The notes under the pieces are model-generated. The model saw only the letters and a program-made list of their open reading frames with translations. It ran no database searches and was not told the DNA's origin. Made by a program: the position numbers and the translations under genes. From JBEVJC01 sp040510375 (GTDB taxonomy: Bacteria; Bacteroidota; Bacteroidia; Chitinophagales; Chitinophagaceae), in the NCBI GenBank assembly GCA_040510375.1, contig JBEVJC010000032.1, positions 1 to 29,710 of the forward strand: a DNA stretch of 29,710 bases. Reading direction: 5' to 3'. Shown here in pieces: positions 17,118-25,437 of this stretch (position 1 is the first letter of the stretch; every line of letters starts with the position of its first letter).

Positions 17118-17723
17118 TTATTCGCCTGCGCGCACCAAACTGTTTGGCAGGATGCTTATTGCTGCCCGGTGCAAAATTATTTTTTCATTCGCGGTATCAA
17201 CTGACAATTCAATCCACCCGTTGAACTTCCCTGCTGAAGTCCTGCGCTGAACCGGCACAAAAGCATGCTGCAAACCGATCCATTTTCCCCGCCAAAATAC
17301 CGGCGTATCTACACTGATTATTTTCGCAATCAGAACACTGTACCCGACATCATGCCAATGATACCCTACAATGTTATCAAGGGGAATCTCCCGGCCCGAC
17401 CCGTAGGCAGGCACATTATCCCTGCTATCAAATAACAGGTAACATTCGAGATTACTGCCGATAAAAAATTCGATCCTGTCCTGCATATTCAACGGATCAC
17501 CGATCCGTAGAGTGGAAAATTGAAAATCAAATCCATTGATACTGTCAAAGTCAATCGATTTCCGGTTATTGTCACTAACGGGAAAATCATGGAGATCCAG
17601 GTAAATCATCCCATCCCGCTCTGCCGGCGGAGGTATTGGAGCAGGCAGAACTTCATGGTAACTGTCCTTTTTACAGGAAAAAAGTTGCACCATTAGCATG
17701 GCGGTAATAAGGAATATACGCAT
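17118..17723 (-). CDS. Predicted lipoprotein of unknown function
   Basis: I do not recognise a family. From the ATG at 17723 it encodes 201 residues with a lipoprotein signal MRIFLITAMLMVQLFSC (Cys17 after LFS). A Pro-rich linker (PAPIPPP) follows, then a mixed domain rich in aromatic residues and beta-strand patterns (for example GYHWHDVGYSVLIAKI and FWRGKWIGLQHAF). A frame extending to a TTG at 17801 exists but puts a basic, Pro-rich stretch before the signal, so the shorter start is preferred. It is divergent from the GT-C-like gene at 17846 and convergent with the DUF4249 gene, so it is probably a single-gene unit. A cell-envelope location is well supported; the role is not. Confidence 0.7.
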   Translation of the reverse strand: MRIFLITAMLMVQLFSCKKDSYHEVLPAPIPPPAERDGMIYLDLHDFPVSDNNRKSIDFDSINGFDFQFSTLRIGDPLNMQDRIEFFIGSNLECYLLFDSRDNVPAYGSGREIPLDNIVGYHWHDVGYSVLIAKIISVDTPVFWRGKWIGLQHAFVPVQRRTSAGKFNGWIELSVDTANEKIILHRAAISILPNSLVRAGE

Positions 17724-17845
17724 AAGCTGACAAGGTTTAACGGGCCTGACAGCCTTGGTTCCAGGAACGTTGCGCGGAATTTTTATTTTATATATACCCA
17801 AACACTTTACTGTTTTACAACGAACTTCGGCCCATAACTTATTAA

Positions 17846-19402
17846 ATGAAAAAATCAGGATTTCTGATATTTACATCTGTCCCTCTCCTATTCCTGCTGA
17901 TCTATTATAAAGTATTCTTTGCGGATTACGCTTACCTCGATGAGGCCCACCAGTTATGGCATAACCAGGATGGGACCAATTTCTCCATGTTCCTGATCCA
18001 GGGGCGGTGGCTGACGGGTAAACTGATTGATGAACTCTTCGGTTCAATCCGCCATATTGCTGAACTTAAAATGTTGCGTCTGATATCGCTCGCCGGATGG
18101 ACGGCCACCACTCTCACCTGGCTATGGCTTGCCCGGACATGGCTCCGCCGGTCGGGCATCAACAACCATATTCTTTACCTGAGTATTGTATTTATTATCA
18201 CTTCCCCTGCTGTGGCGATAACCATTGGCTGGGCATCATGTGTGGAGATTTTCCTGGCTACCCTGTTTGGCTTGCTCAGTGGGTCGATGCTTTACCGGTC
18301 GCTCTCCGCAACCGGCGCTGTTCTTCCTTTAAAAAAACCTGCACTGATTGTAACCGTTGTGTTCGGCCTTTGTTCCCTCTTTCTATACCAGAACGCATTT
18401 GGTATGTTCCTGATTCCCTTTCTCCTGGAACTATTCAATGGAAATACAGCAAACCCCCTGTGCCCGGGCACTCCCGACCAGCAGGGATCTGAAAGGAGGC
18501 GACGGCTTATTACCGCAGTCTGCATATACCTTTTTATTTACCTTTTATATTTCATTCTCTTCCGGTATCAGTTGTTAAGTGCCGGTATCGGACGATCTGA
18601 TCGCGCAGGAATCTCCACCGACCTGTCAGGTAAGTTCAGTTTCTTTTTTTCAGGCCCTTTACCAAAAGCATTCGCCATCAATTTCCTTTACCACACCAGG
18701 ACCCTGTTCCCACAGATCCTGGCTCCACTGGTAATAGTTGCTTTTCTCGCGTCGGTCTTCATCCGCTGGAAATTCAGGGGAATAAAAAATAATCTCCTTC
18801 TTATCGTCTGTGTAATCGCACTGCTTGCGCTGATCTACCTGCCTTCATTGGCGGTGACTGAGAATTTTTCATCTTATCGCACTATGTTGCCTTTCAGCCT
18901 GGCGATTTTTCTGTTGCTGATGATCCAGCTCTTCCATTTTATTAAAACAAAAAAATACCAGGATTGGATGATGGCAGGTATTTCCTTACTCTTAATAGCC
19001 CTTGGAATCTATAATTTCCAGGTACAGTTCACCCGGCCTTTAGAAAGGGAATACCAATCATTAAGGTCTTATTTAAACAGGAACTATTCCCCCTCCATCA
19101 CCAGTATTTATTTTGTCAGGCCCCGTAACCGGATCTTTCAGGAACGTTATGGTATCTATAGTGTGAAAGATGAGTTTGGTAATCCATCCACGGAGCGTGA
19201 ATGGGTACCGGATCCAATTACGCGGCAGATTATTACGGAGATCACAGGGAACAGGGATACTGCTTCCCGGATTTCCATTATCCAGTTCGCTGATGAAAAA
19301 TCATTCACCAGTTCAGGACTTAAATTAAATAATAAGGTGCTGCTGGTCGACATGAACCAGCTTATCCTGGATTCCGGTGAACCTGGTACACCCACAAAAT
19401 GA
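17846..19402 (+). CDS. Polytopic membrane protein, candidate GT-C/GtrII-like glycosyltransferase
   Basis: This is a 518-residue integral membrane protein with about ten to eleven helices between residues 5 and 395 and a hydrophilic C-terminal domain of about 120 residues. The first loop contains an acidic pair in YLDEAHQLW followed by IQGRWLTGKLI. An early-loop acidic catalytic pair and a GR segment are features of polyisoprenyl-phosphate-sugar-dependent GT-C enzymes and of GtrII-type glucosyltransferases. I therefore suggest an envelope or O-antigen glycosyl transfer role, with moderate confidence. An unrelated membrane protein with the same topology cannot be excluded. No other glycan gene is adjacent, so it looks like a stand-alone gene. 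It converges with the permease gene across 86 bases. Confidence 0.6.
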   Translation: MKKSGFLIFTSVPLLFLLIYYKVFFADYAYLDEAHQLWHNQDGTNFSMFLIQGRWLTGKLIDELFGSIRHIAELKMLRLISLAGWTATTLTWLWLARTWLRRSGINNHILYLSIVFIITSPAVAITIGWASCVEIFLATLFGLLSGSMLYRSLSATGAVLPLKKPALIVTVVFGLCSLFLYQNAFGMFLIPFLLELFNGNTANPLCPGTPDQQGSERRRRLITAVCIYLFIYLLYFILFRYQLLSAGIGRSDRAGISTDLSGKFSFFFSGPLPKAFAINFLYHTRTLFPQILAPLVIVAFLASVFIRWKFRGIKNNLLLIVCVIALLALIYLPSLAVTENFSSYRTMLPFSLAIFLLLMIQLFHFIKTKKYQDWMMAGISLLLIALGIYNFQVQFTRPLEREYQSLRSYLNRNYSPSITSIYFVRPRNRIFQERYGIYSVKDEFGNPSTEREWVPDPITRQIITEITGNRDTASRISIIQFADEKSFTSSGLKLNNKVLLVDMNQLILDSGEPGTPTK

Positions 19403-19488
19403 CCAGACTGCAGGAATCAATATCAGGATAACAGGGTTGTTCCCGATCAGACCTTTGCCCGTATTTATCATTGCCTGTGATAACAGGT

Positions 19489-21909
19489 TTATTCTGCTTT
19501 AAGGCTTTTAACCGGATTGGCATTTGCCGCGCGGATGGCTTGTGAACTTACTGTAACAATCGCAACCAGCAGGGCAAAAACGGCACTCAATGCAAATACC
19601 CACCATGAAATAGTTACGCGGTAGGCAAAGTCCTGCAACCAGCGGTTCATCACCATCCAGGCCACGGGTGATGCGATAGCAAAACCGATCAGGACCAGTC
19701 GCACATAATCCTTCGACAACAAAGCCACGATACCTGCAGGATCGGCGCCCAAAACTTTCCGGATCCCAATCTCGCGGGTTCGTTGTTCAGCGGTAAACAT
19801 GGCAAGTCCAAGCAGGCCCAGACAGGCAACTAAAATGGTAAGTGCCGAGAAGATACCCAGGATTGCAGCAATATTTTTTTCCGACCGGTAGGTCGCTTCA
19901 AACCGCTCATCGAGGAAGGAATAGGCCATGGGCTGCTCTGGCTGGAATGAGCGCCAGTATTGATTGATGGAGGCCAACAGGCCCGTTACATCAGCGCTGT
20001 TCACTTTTGCAATCAATGCATTTCCATTATACCCCAGGGTCATTACAAGTGGGGTAATGGGTTCGTGAAGTGATTTGAAATGAAAATCCTTCACAATGCC
20101 GATTACATGATAGGGTATTCGTTGGGATTCATTGTTAACGCTGGTGATGGTATGACCCTCGGGGTTTTCTTCCCACCCATATATTTTTGCAGCGGTTTCA
20201 TTAAGGATCACGGCGGTGGAATCGGCTCCAAACAAGGGAGAAAAATTCCTGCCTTTTTTCATTTGCATGCCCAGGGTTGGGATATAATGTTCGTCCACTT
20301 CATACTGAAGCGACTTAATAAGTACGGTGGACTGGTTATCCGGATATGCCAGGAAATTATTGATGTTGGAAGGGCCGGCAGGCAGGAAGCCGGATGAGGT
20401 TACGGAGATCACCCTGGGGTCGTCCAGTAATTTTTTGCGGAACGCTGCCTGGTTATCACGCAACCAGTATGGTTCATGGATAACGAGCACCTGGTCTTTA
20501 TTATAACCCAGTTTGGTATTCCGGATAAAAAAAAGTTGCTGGTAAACGATAATGGTTCCCACAATCAGGCTGATGGAAATAAAAAACTGGAACACCACCA
20601 ATCCGCTTCTCAATCCCAGTGTTTTTTTACCGGTAGTCAGTTTTCCCTTGACTACCCTGATGGGATTAAAGGAAGACAAATAAAAGGCGGGGTAACTGCC
20701 GGCAAGTAATCCGGTAAGCAACCCGAAGAACACAAGCCAGCCAATGATGGATGGGTCACTTGCCAGCTGGCGGGAAAGATTATGTCCGGCAAGTTGGTTA
20801 AACGAAGGAATGGCCAGGTAGACCAATGCCAGTGAAAAAATAAGGGCAATTATGGTGATCATCATTGATTCAAGCAGGAACTGACCGATCAGCTGGAGTC
20901 GGACAGAACCCATCACCTTTCTTATTCCGATTTCTTTTGCGCGGCGGGATGCGCCGGCGGTGGAAAGATTCATGAAGTTTATACAGGCGATCAGCAACAT
21001 AAATACCGCCACAATACCAAAAATATACACATACTGGATATCACCAGAAGGCTCAAACTCGGCGGTCAGGTTTGAATGCAGATGGATTTCCGAAATGGGT
21101 TGTAAGGTAAATCCAAGGCGGTTTCCCTTGCTGGTAAAATCTGAATAGGAAAGTCCCATGGTTTTTTCCAGTTCGGGTCCGATATATTTTCCGACCATTG
21201 GCTGGATCCTCGATTCGAGATGTTTGTAGTCCGTTCCTTCCGGCAATAACAGGTAGGTAAAAAAACCGGAGGTCATCCAGGTCGGTAGTTTCGCTTCATC
21301 CAGACCTGTCATTGATGCCAGGATATCAAAATGAAAATGTCCGTTCGCCGGCATGTCCTCCATTACAGCAGTCACCAGGTACGGCTCGCGCTGATCCCCT
21401 ATTAATAATGTTTTACCCAGGGCATTATCGGAACCGAAGTAACGTTGGGCTACGGTTGAACTGATGACAACGGTGTTGGGCGATTGCAGTGCAGTATTCG
21501 GATCACCTTTGATAAATGGAAATGTAAATACGCGGAAGATGGCCGGATCGGCGAAAGCCAGCCGGTCGGACCGGAAAACTTTCTCTCCGTAATTTACTCT
21601 TGGTGTTCCGTATCCCCGGATCCGCACAGCTTCTTCGATCTCCGGAAAATCCCTTTTGAATGTCGATGCTACGGCGGGCATTACATTAGCCTCATGAATC
21701 TCACCTCCCTGCATACGACCATTGAACACCACCCGATAGATCCGGCTGGCATTGGTGTTGAATTTATCGTAACTCAATTCGTGCCGGATAAAGAGGACAA
21801 TCAGCAGACAGGTGGCCAATCCCAGCGATAATCCCAGGATATGTATCAACGACAGGCCTTTATTGCGCCAGATACTGCGCCAGGCGATCTTCAGGTAACT
21901 CTTGAACAT
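19489..21909 (-). CDS. FtsX/MacB-type ABC transporter permease, two-module Bacteroidota form
   Basis: This is a 806-residue permease. The opening MFKSYLKIAWRSIWRNKG leads into helix 1 and a MacB-like periplasmic domain (about 45-260). It continues with FtsX module 1 (three helices, with RRAKEIGIRKVMG). A linker helix at about 400-450, a second periplasmic domain, and FtsX module 2 (TREIGIRKVLGAD, three helices) follow. It ends NPVKSLKAE. Such proteins form tripartite efflux or mechanotransmission complexes with a separate ATPase. None is encoded here, so an ATPase in trans is assumed. I chose ATG 21909, which matches the family N-terminus; a frame from 21993 adds 28 atypical residues. A perfect dyad lies about 100 bases upstream of the start. 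Confidence 0.9.
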   Translation of the reverse strand: MFKSYLKIAWRSIWRNKGLSLIHILGLSLGLATCLLIVLFIRHELSYDKFNTNASRIYRVVFNGRMQGGEIHEANVMPAVASTFKRDFPEIEEAVRIRGYGTPRVNYGEKVFRSDRLAFADPAIFRVFTFPFIKGDPNTALQSPNTVVISSTVAQRYFGSDNALGKTLLIGDQREPYLVTAVMEDMPANGHFHFDILASMTGLDEAKLPTWMTSGFFTYLLLPEGTDYKHLESRIQPMVGKYIGPELEKTMGLSYSDFTSKGNRLGFTLQPISEIHLHSNLTAEFEPSGDIQYVYIFGIVAVFMLLIACINFMNLSTAGASRRAKEIGIRKVMGSVRLQLIGQFLLESMMITIIALIFSLALVYLAIPSFNQLAGHNLSRQLASDPSIIGWLVFFGLLTGLLAGSYPAFYLSSFNPIRVVKGKLTTGKKTLGLRSGLVVFQFFISISLIVGTIIVYQQLFFIRNTKLGYNKDQVLVIHEPYWLRDNQAAFRKKLLDDPRVISVTSSGFLPAGPSNINNFLAYPDNQSTVLIKSLQYEVDEHYIPTLGMQMKKGRNFSPLFGADSTAVILNETAAKIYGWEENPEGHTITSVNNESQRIPYHVIGIVKDFHFKSLHEPITPLVMTLGYNGNALIAKVNSADVTGLLASINQYWRSFQPEQPMAYSFLDERFEATYRSEKNIAAILGIFSALTILVACLGLLGLAMFTAEQRTREIGIRKVLGADPAGIVALLSKDYVRLVLIGFAIASPVAWMVMNRWLQDFAYRVTISWWVFALSAVFALLVAIVTVSSQAIRAANANPVKSLKAE

Positions 21910-22005
21910 GGTAATTAGTTTAACCGCTACCAGGTATCCAACGAGGTGCCATGAATTTAATCCGTTACATATCAACAGCCTGCATAAATACAATCTATTG
22001 GTAAT

Positions 22006-22021
22006 TGTACGCTATCGTACA
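22006..22021. promoter_or_regulatory. Perfect dyad TGTACG-N4-CGTACA upstream of the permease
   Basis: TGTACGCTATCGTACA is a 6+4+6 perfect inverted repeat, 97 bases before the permease start. It lies in a 271-base interval (21910-22180) with no gene of its own, shared with the tRNA-Leu gene on the other side. Its form suggests a dimeric repressor site; this is inference from symmetry and position alone. Confidence 0.4.
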
Positions 22022-22162
22022 CCTGTCCGTTCACCTGTTATTTTTCCCGCCTTTTTGGAAAATATATTTATACAATAAAAACCGGGCTGTCCGATCCGAT
22101 GTTTACGCATAAATTTCCATTCTTTTTTTAGCGATGATAGGGACTGATTTTATCATTTCCCC

Positions 22163-22170
22163 TATATTTG
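22163..22170 (+). promoter_or_regulatory. -7 box of tRNA-Leu(GAG)
   Basis: TATATTTG matches TAnnTTTG exactly and ends 10 bases before the tRNA, predicting a 5-6 base leader. No TTTG is found at the -33 position. Confidence 0.6.
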
Positions 22171-22180
22171 CACTCCCCTA

Positions 22181-22264
22181 GCCCAGGTGGCGAAATTGGT
22201 AGACGCACTACCTTGAGGTGGTAGCGCCGGAAACGGTGTGCTGGTTCGAATCCAGTCTTGGGCA
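22181..22264 (+). tRNA. tRNA-Leu, anticodon GAG
   Basis: The acceptor stem GCCCAGG pairs with CTTGGGC (one G-T). The anticodon arm CTACC / GGTAG has a 7-base loop with anticodon GAG. There is a long variable arm typical of class II tRNAs and the T loop GTTCGAATC. The discriminator base is A. The 3' CCA is not encoded (CTA follows), so it must be added by tRNA nucleotidyltransferase. It stands alone with its own promoter box and terminator. Confidence 0.97.
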
Positions 22265-22266
22265 CT

Positions 22267-22304
22267 AAAGTAAAACATCCCAATCCGGGATGTTTTACTT
22301 TTTT
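22267..22304 (+). terminator. Terminator of tRNA-Leu(GAG)
   Basis: A perfect 15-base stem (left arm 22267-22281, right arm 22287-22301, core ACATCCC / GGGATGT) with a 5-base loop AATCC ends in a T run. It starts two bases after the tRNA. Confidence 0.9.
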
Positions 22305-22391
22305 ATGGCAATGAGGACACCCTCCCGCAATTTCGTTTCGAAAATCCTTCACTAAATCCGCGATAGGCACAGCCATTTCAGCGGCTTTCTT

Positions 22392-22736
22392 CTATAATGA
22401 TTTCGACGCCTTCTTCAGTAAAGTCGCCAGCTGTTTATAGTTCACCTCCTGCCCTTCTATAATCGTAGCGGTCTTCCGCTCAGCGCCTGACATTGATTTA
22501 AAAAAGCCTTTGATCTCTTCAAGTTCCGTTGCATTAAAGAGCATAAAAGATATCTTATCTTTCGCCGCATGAATAACGGCTGCATAGTGCCCGTTCTTCA
22601 GGTAATGCGGTTTGCCATATTGCAAACGCTCTTCCACTTCCGGGATAGTCTCCTTTACCATCTTACGGAGTGCTTCGCAAACGGTGACCTGCCATGGCTT
22701 TAATTTCTTAATGTAGTCTGTAACTTCCTTACTCAT
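22392..22736 (-). CDS. DUF1801 (YdhG-like) domain protein
   Basis: This 114-residue cytoplasmic protein is of the DUF1801 family, whose fold resembles the iron-binding CyaY/frataxin scaffold but whose role is unknown. Typical features are the start VTDYIKKLKPWQ, the segment LRKMVKETIPEVEERLQYGKPHY, and the hydrophobic strand AAVIHAAKDKISFMLFN. These are followed by the C-terminal helical part. There is no signal peptide or membrane helix. It is a single gene, with tRNA-Leu downstream and a gene-poor stretch upstream. A perfect -7 box lies 22 bases upstream. Confidence 0.85.
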   Translation of the reverse strand: MSKEVTDYIKKLKPWQVTVCEALRKMVKETIPEVEERLQYGKPHYLKNGHYAAVIHAAKDKISFMLFNATELEEIKGFFKSMSGAERKTATIIEGQEVNYKQLATLLKKASKSL

Positions 22737-22757
22737 ATTGTGGTTTTATTATTTTCA

Positions 22758-22765
22758 CAAACATA
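22758..22765 (-). promoter_or_regulatory. -7 box of the DUF1801 gene
   Basis: On the minus strand TATGTTTG matches TAnnTTTG exactly. It predicts transcription starting about 16 bases before the ATG. The nearest TTTG upstream (22794-22797) is 28 bases away, too far for a standard -33 element. Confidence 0.5.
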
Positions 22766-23139
22766 CATCGGTATTTCAATAATGGAATAGGGGCAAATGC
22801 GACAATTACAGGGTATGAATCCCTCATTTGATCAATAACTAAGTCTATCCAGACTGTTTGCTGAAACATACAATCGTATAATCACGTTTCTAAATAAAAA
22901 AAATGAAAGAGAAAATTATTTTCTCTTAAAATAAAATCCAAAACTTTAACACCGGCAGTTAAACCTTTGAAACCAGGATTAGATGCCAAAACAATACAGA
23001 AATACCTGTAAAAAACCTGCGTATGATATTCGCCATTTGTTATACAAATAGTGATATAAATAACTTCGACTATCCCATTATCCCGTCCTCCACACTCGTC
23101 ATCCACACTGTTAAAATTTACCATTACAACCCGTGAGGT

Positions 23140-23154
23140 TTCGGCAGTGCCGAA
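23140..23154. promoter_or_regulatory. Perfect dyad TTCGGCAGTGCCGAA upstream of the MBL hydrolase
   Basis: This is a 7+1+7 inverted repeat with a GC core in AT-rich surroundings, 60 bases before the ATG of the MBL-fold gene. It is not followed by a T run in either direction as strong as the other terminators here (AATAAAAA on one side only). A regulator site is the likelier reading, but unproven. Confidence 0.35.
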
Positions 23155-23214
23155 TAAAAATTTCTACCACTAGATTTGATCCTGTTATCATTTTCCTTAA
23201 AAAATAAACGTTTT

Positions 23215-24087
23215 ATGAAACAGGAGAATACGTCTTCTAAATTGAACTGGAAAGTAATTACCGTTCAGCGGCAGGGATTAAACCGGGATCCCAAAATGCC
23301 TGCGGGGCACGACGACCAGAAATGGGTGGTCAATACTTCCACCCTTATCTATGGGGAACAGGATGCGGTGCTGGTGGATTGTTTTCTTACCATCGATCAG
23401 ACAAACACACTGATCGAAGCGATAGACAGCGTCGGCAGGGAACTGAAATATATTTATATAACCCACCCGCACGGTGACCATGTTTTTGGTGTTCAACTGC
23501 TGCTGGATCGTTTTCCCAATGCAATAGCTATTTCCACAAAGGCAGTTTCCCGCGACTGCGACGAAATAATGAAACCTGAAGTGGTGGATAGCTTCTGGCG
23601 GACCCGGTTCCCTGATCAGATCCCTGAAAAACTAACACCACCCCAGGGAATGGACAGTAACGAAATTATTCTTGAAGGCCATAAATTGGTTGTAGTTGAA
23701 ACCGGCTTTACAGACACACACGATACCACCAGTCTTTTTGTGCCATCAATAGGATTACTGGTAGCGGGTGATGTAGTATACAATGGTATCTACTTATTTC
23801 TTGGTGAAACCACTCCCAGTACCCGCGCGGAATGGATCGCATCACTCGACAAACTAGCCGCCCTGCATCCGCAATTTGTAATTGCAGGACATAAAAACGC
23901 AACCTTCCCGGACAACCCGGAGAATATTGCCATTACCAAAAAGTACCTGGAGGATTTTGAACGCCTGAATGAGGAGACTATTACCGTATTGGACCTGTAC
24001 AATAAAATGCTGGAACTCTATCCCGACCGCGGAAATATCGGCTCGCTTTGGGGAGCAGCCACAAGGGCAAAGGAAAATCTGCTTTAA
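23215..24087 (+). CDS. MBL-fold metallo-hydrolase
   Basis: This is a 290-residue cytoplasmic metallo-beta-lactamase-fold hydrolase. The dinuclear zinc motif THPHGDH is at residues 83-89 (H84, H86, D88, H89). Downstream ligands are probably the His in TDTHDTTSLF, the Asp in LLVAGDVVYNG, and the His in IAGHKN. This places it with the general MBL superfamily (glyoxalase II / lactonase-type enzymes); the substrate cannot be assigned. I chose ATG at 23215; a TTG at 23176 would add a hydrophobic, poorly conserved extension. It appears monocistronic, with a perfect dyad 60 bases upstream, and it converges with the sensor kinase gene across 90 bases. Confidence 0.9.
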   Translation: MKQENTSSKLNWKVITVQRQGLNRDPKMPAGHDDQKWVVNTSTLIYGEQDAVLVDCFLTIDQTNTLIEAIDSVGRELKYIYITHPHGDHVFGVQLLLDRFPNAIAISTKAVSRDCDEIMKPEVVDSFWRTRFPDQIPEKLTPPQGMDSNEIILEGHKLVVVETGFTDTHDTTSLFVPSIGLLVAGDVVYNGIYLFLGETTPSTRAEWIASLDKLAALHPQFVIAGHKNATFPDNPENIAITKKYLEDFERLNEETITVLDLYNKMLELYPDRGNIGSLWGAATRAKENLL

Positions 24088-24177
24088 ATTATTTGCAGGG
24101 ATACTTTTACAAATCCAATCCTGAAACCGGGGTAATCGCAATGGCCGTTGCTGAGCTATGGCAAACCTTCAAAACCA

Positions 24178-25329
24178 CTACCCCTTTTTTAAAACAATCC
24201 GGAATGTGGTGCCCTTTCCTACTTCAGAATTTTTTACAAAAATTTCTCCCTTGTGATATTGGGAGATGATTCTTTTGGAAAGACTTAATCCCAGTCCCCA
24301 GCCGCGTTTCTTGGTAGTGAACCCGGGCTTGAATACCCGGCTTACATTTTTAAAGGAGATTCCCTTACCTGTATCGGTTACATCAATTATTACTGTTTTT
24401 ATTTCATCTGTTATATCCACGTGGATCGAACCCTTACCTTCCATTGCGTCCAGGGCGTTCTTCAATAAATTTTCAATAACCCAGTCGAACAGGGGTGGCG
24501 AGATCAAAGCTTCCACTGCAGAACGGCCATGGGTCTCCACCGAAAAAATAACCCGGCCCGGTGCCCGCTTACGGATATAGTCCACCATATCATTGATCTG
24601 TTTTACCAGATCCGTTTTTTCAAGCTGTGGTGTACTGCCGATTTTACCGAACCGGTCCGACACCAACCGCAACCGGTCTACATCTTTCCCCAACTCCACT
24701 ACAATCGTTTCGTTTCCGGGCATCTCTTTCATCATTTCCACCCAGCCTTCCAATGACGACACGGGAGTGCCCAGCTGGTGGGCAGTCTCCTTTGCCATTC
24801 CGGCCCAGACCTGGTTCTGCACAGATCGGTAACTACTCCGCAAAGCAAGGAACACAACTATAATAAACAGTCCTACTATAACCAGCTGTACTATCGGATA
24901 GAGTTTTACCTCGTTAAGTAAAGCGGTATGGCCAAAGTAATACCGGTTAAACCGGGTACTGTCGAACGGATCGTTATAAATAATCGGGGGGTTGATCGAT
25001 TTCAGGTCGGCCAGTTCTTCTTTCAGGTAATCGGGATCGTTGACCGAACGTGCGGAGTCGAGATTCACATAACTGGTGATACTGTCGTTCTCATCGGTTT
25101 CAATGATTGGTATATCGTGGTTGTCGGACACGATCTTGAATGGAAGCCGGATATCGGTAACATTCGGATTCAATAATGACTTGCTGGCTTCCACCCACTG
25201 TTCCACTTTCTGCCGTTCTTCGTCAGCGATCTTCCTGGCAAGGTATTGCGAGTAAAAGATGGTGCCTGTCACGATCCCGATCGCGATAGCGGCCAGTCCT
25301 GTCTTCCAGTTCACTATTTGCTGAAACAT
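24178..25329 (-). CDS. Sensor histidine kinase (two-helix, HAMP-less)
   Basis: This is a 383-residue membrane kinase. It has helix 1 at about 9-29, an extracytoplasmic domain of about 115 residues, helix 2 at about 143-163, then directly the kinase core. The H box is AKETAHQLGTPVSSLEGW with phosphoacceptor His184, a variant characteristic of a Bacteroidota kinase group (HQLGTP in place of HEIRNP). The ATPase domain has N box ENLLKNALDA (286-295), G1 DTGKG (319-323), F box VFKPGFTTK and G2 GWGLGLSLS (343-351). No response regulator is adjacent, and the signal is unknown. The promoter sits only four bases before the ATG, so the mRNA may be leaderless. It is divergent from the glycosyltransferase gene. 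Confidence 0.92.
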   Translation of the reverse strand: MFQQIVNWKTGLAAIAIGIVTGTIFYSQYLARKIADEERQKVEQWVEASKSLLNPNVTDIRLPFKIVSDNHDIPIIETDENDSITSYVNLDSARSVNDPDYLKEELADLKSINPPIIYNDPFDSTRFNRYYFGHTALLNEVKLYPIVQLVIVGLFIIVVFLALRSSYRSVQNQVWAGMAKETAHQLGTPVSSLEGWVEMMKEMPGNETIVVELGKDVDRLRLVSDRFGKIGSTPQLEKTDLVKQINDMVDYIRKRAPGRVIFSVETHGRSAVEALISPPLFDWVIENLLKNALDAMEGKGSIHVDITDEIKTVIIDVTDTGKGISFKNVSRVFKPGFTTKKRGWGLGLSLSKRIISQYHKGEIFVKNSEVGKGTTFRIVLKKG

Positions 25330-25333
25330 CTTT

Positions 25334-25365
25334 CGAAAATAGTCATGTTATAAGTTAATGTCAAA
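25334..25365 (-). promoter_or_regulatory. Promoter of the sensor kinase gene, almost touching the start codon
   Basis: On the minus strand TTTG (25365-25362) is followed after 20 bases by TATTTTCG (25341-25334), one mismatch from TAnnTTTG. Only four bases separate it from the ATG at 25329, so the expected transcription start is at or within a base or two of the start codon. Confidence 0.5.
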
Positions 25366-25408
25366 TGCATTTTACAAGGCCTTAAAGGGATGCCGGTCAT
25401 TTTTTTTG

Positions 25409-25416
25409 TAGGTTTG
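25409..25416 (+). promoter_or_regulatory. -7 box of the glycosyltransferase gene
   Basis: TAGGTTTG matches TAnnTTTG exactly, 21 bases before the ATG at 25438. No good -33 TTTG lies at normal spacing. Confidence 0.5.
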
Positions 25417-25437
25417 GCGAAATTTCAGCCAACATAA

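Larger units (their letters stand above)
22737..23214. other. Gene-poor AT-rich stretch with two perfect dyads
   Basis: I see no convincing gene in these 478 bases. The stretch holds the promoter box of the DUF1801 gene at one end and the start region of the MBL hydrolase at the other. In between are a perfect AT-rich palindrome (10+1+10 bases, 22907-22927, arms AAGAGAAAAT / ATTTTCTCTT) and a perfect 15-base dyad at 23140-23154. An 80-codon frame on the minus strand (22882-23124) has no recognisable features. Confidence 0.6.

Noticed and set aside
19474..19487. Hairpin CCTGT-GATA-ACAGG between the GT-C-like gene and the permease gene
   Set aside because: The stem is only 5 bases and the following TTTATT is a poor T run; too weak to call a terminator.
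22128..22376. Minus-strand frame of 82 codons
   Set aside because: It is the antisense reading of tRNA-Leu(GAG) and its terminator. The TGFEPAHRFRRYHLK-type peptide is a well-known artefact of tRNA regions.
22882..23124. 80-codon minus-strand frame in the gene-poor stretch
   Set aside because: No recognisable family, signal or clear promoter. It contains the perfect palindrome at 22907-22927 and has low-complexity AT-driven composition at its end.
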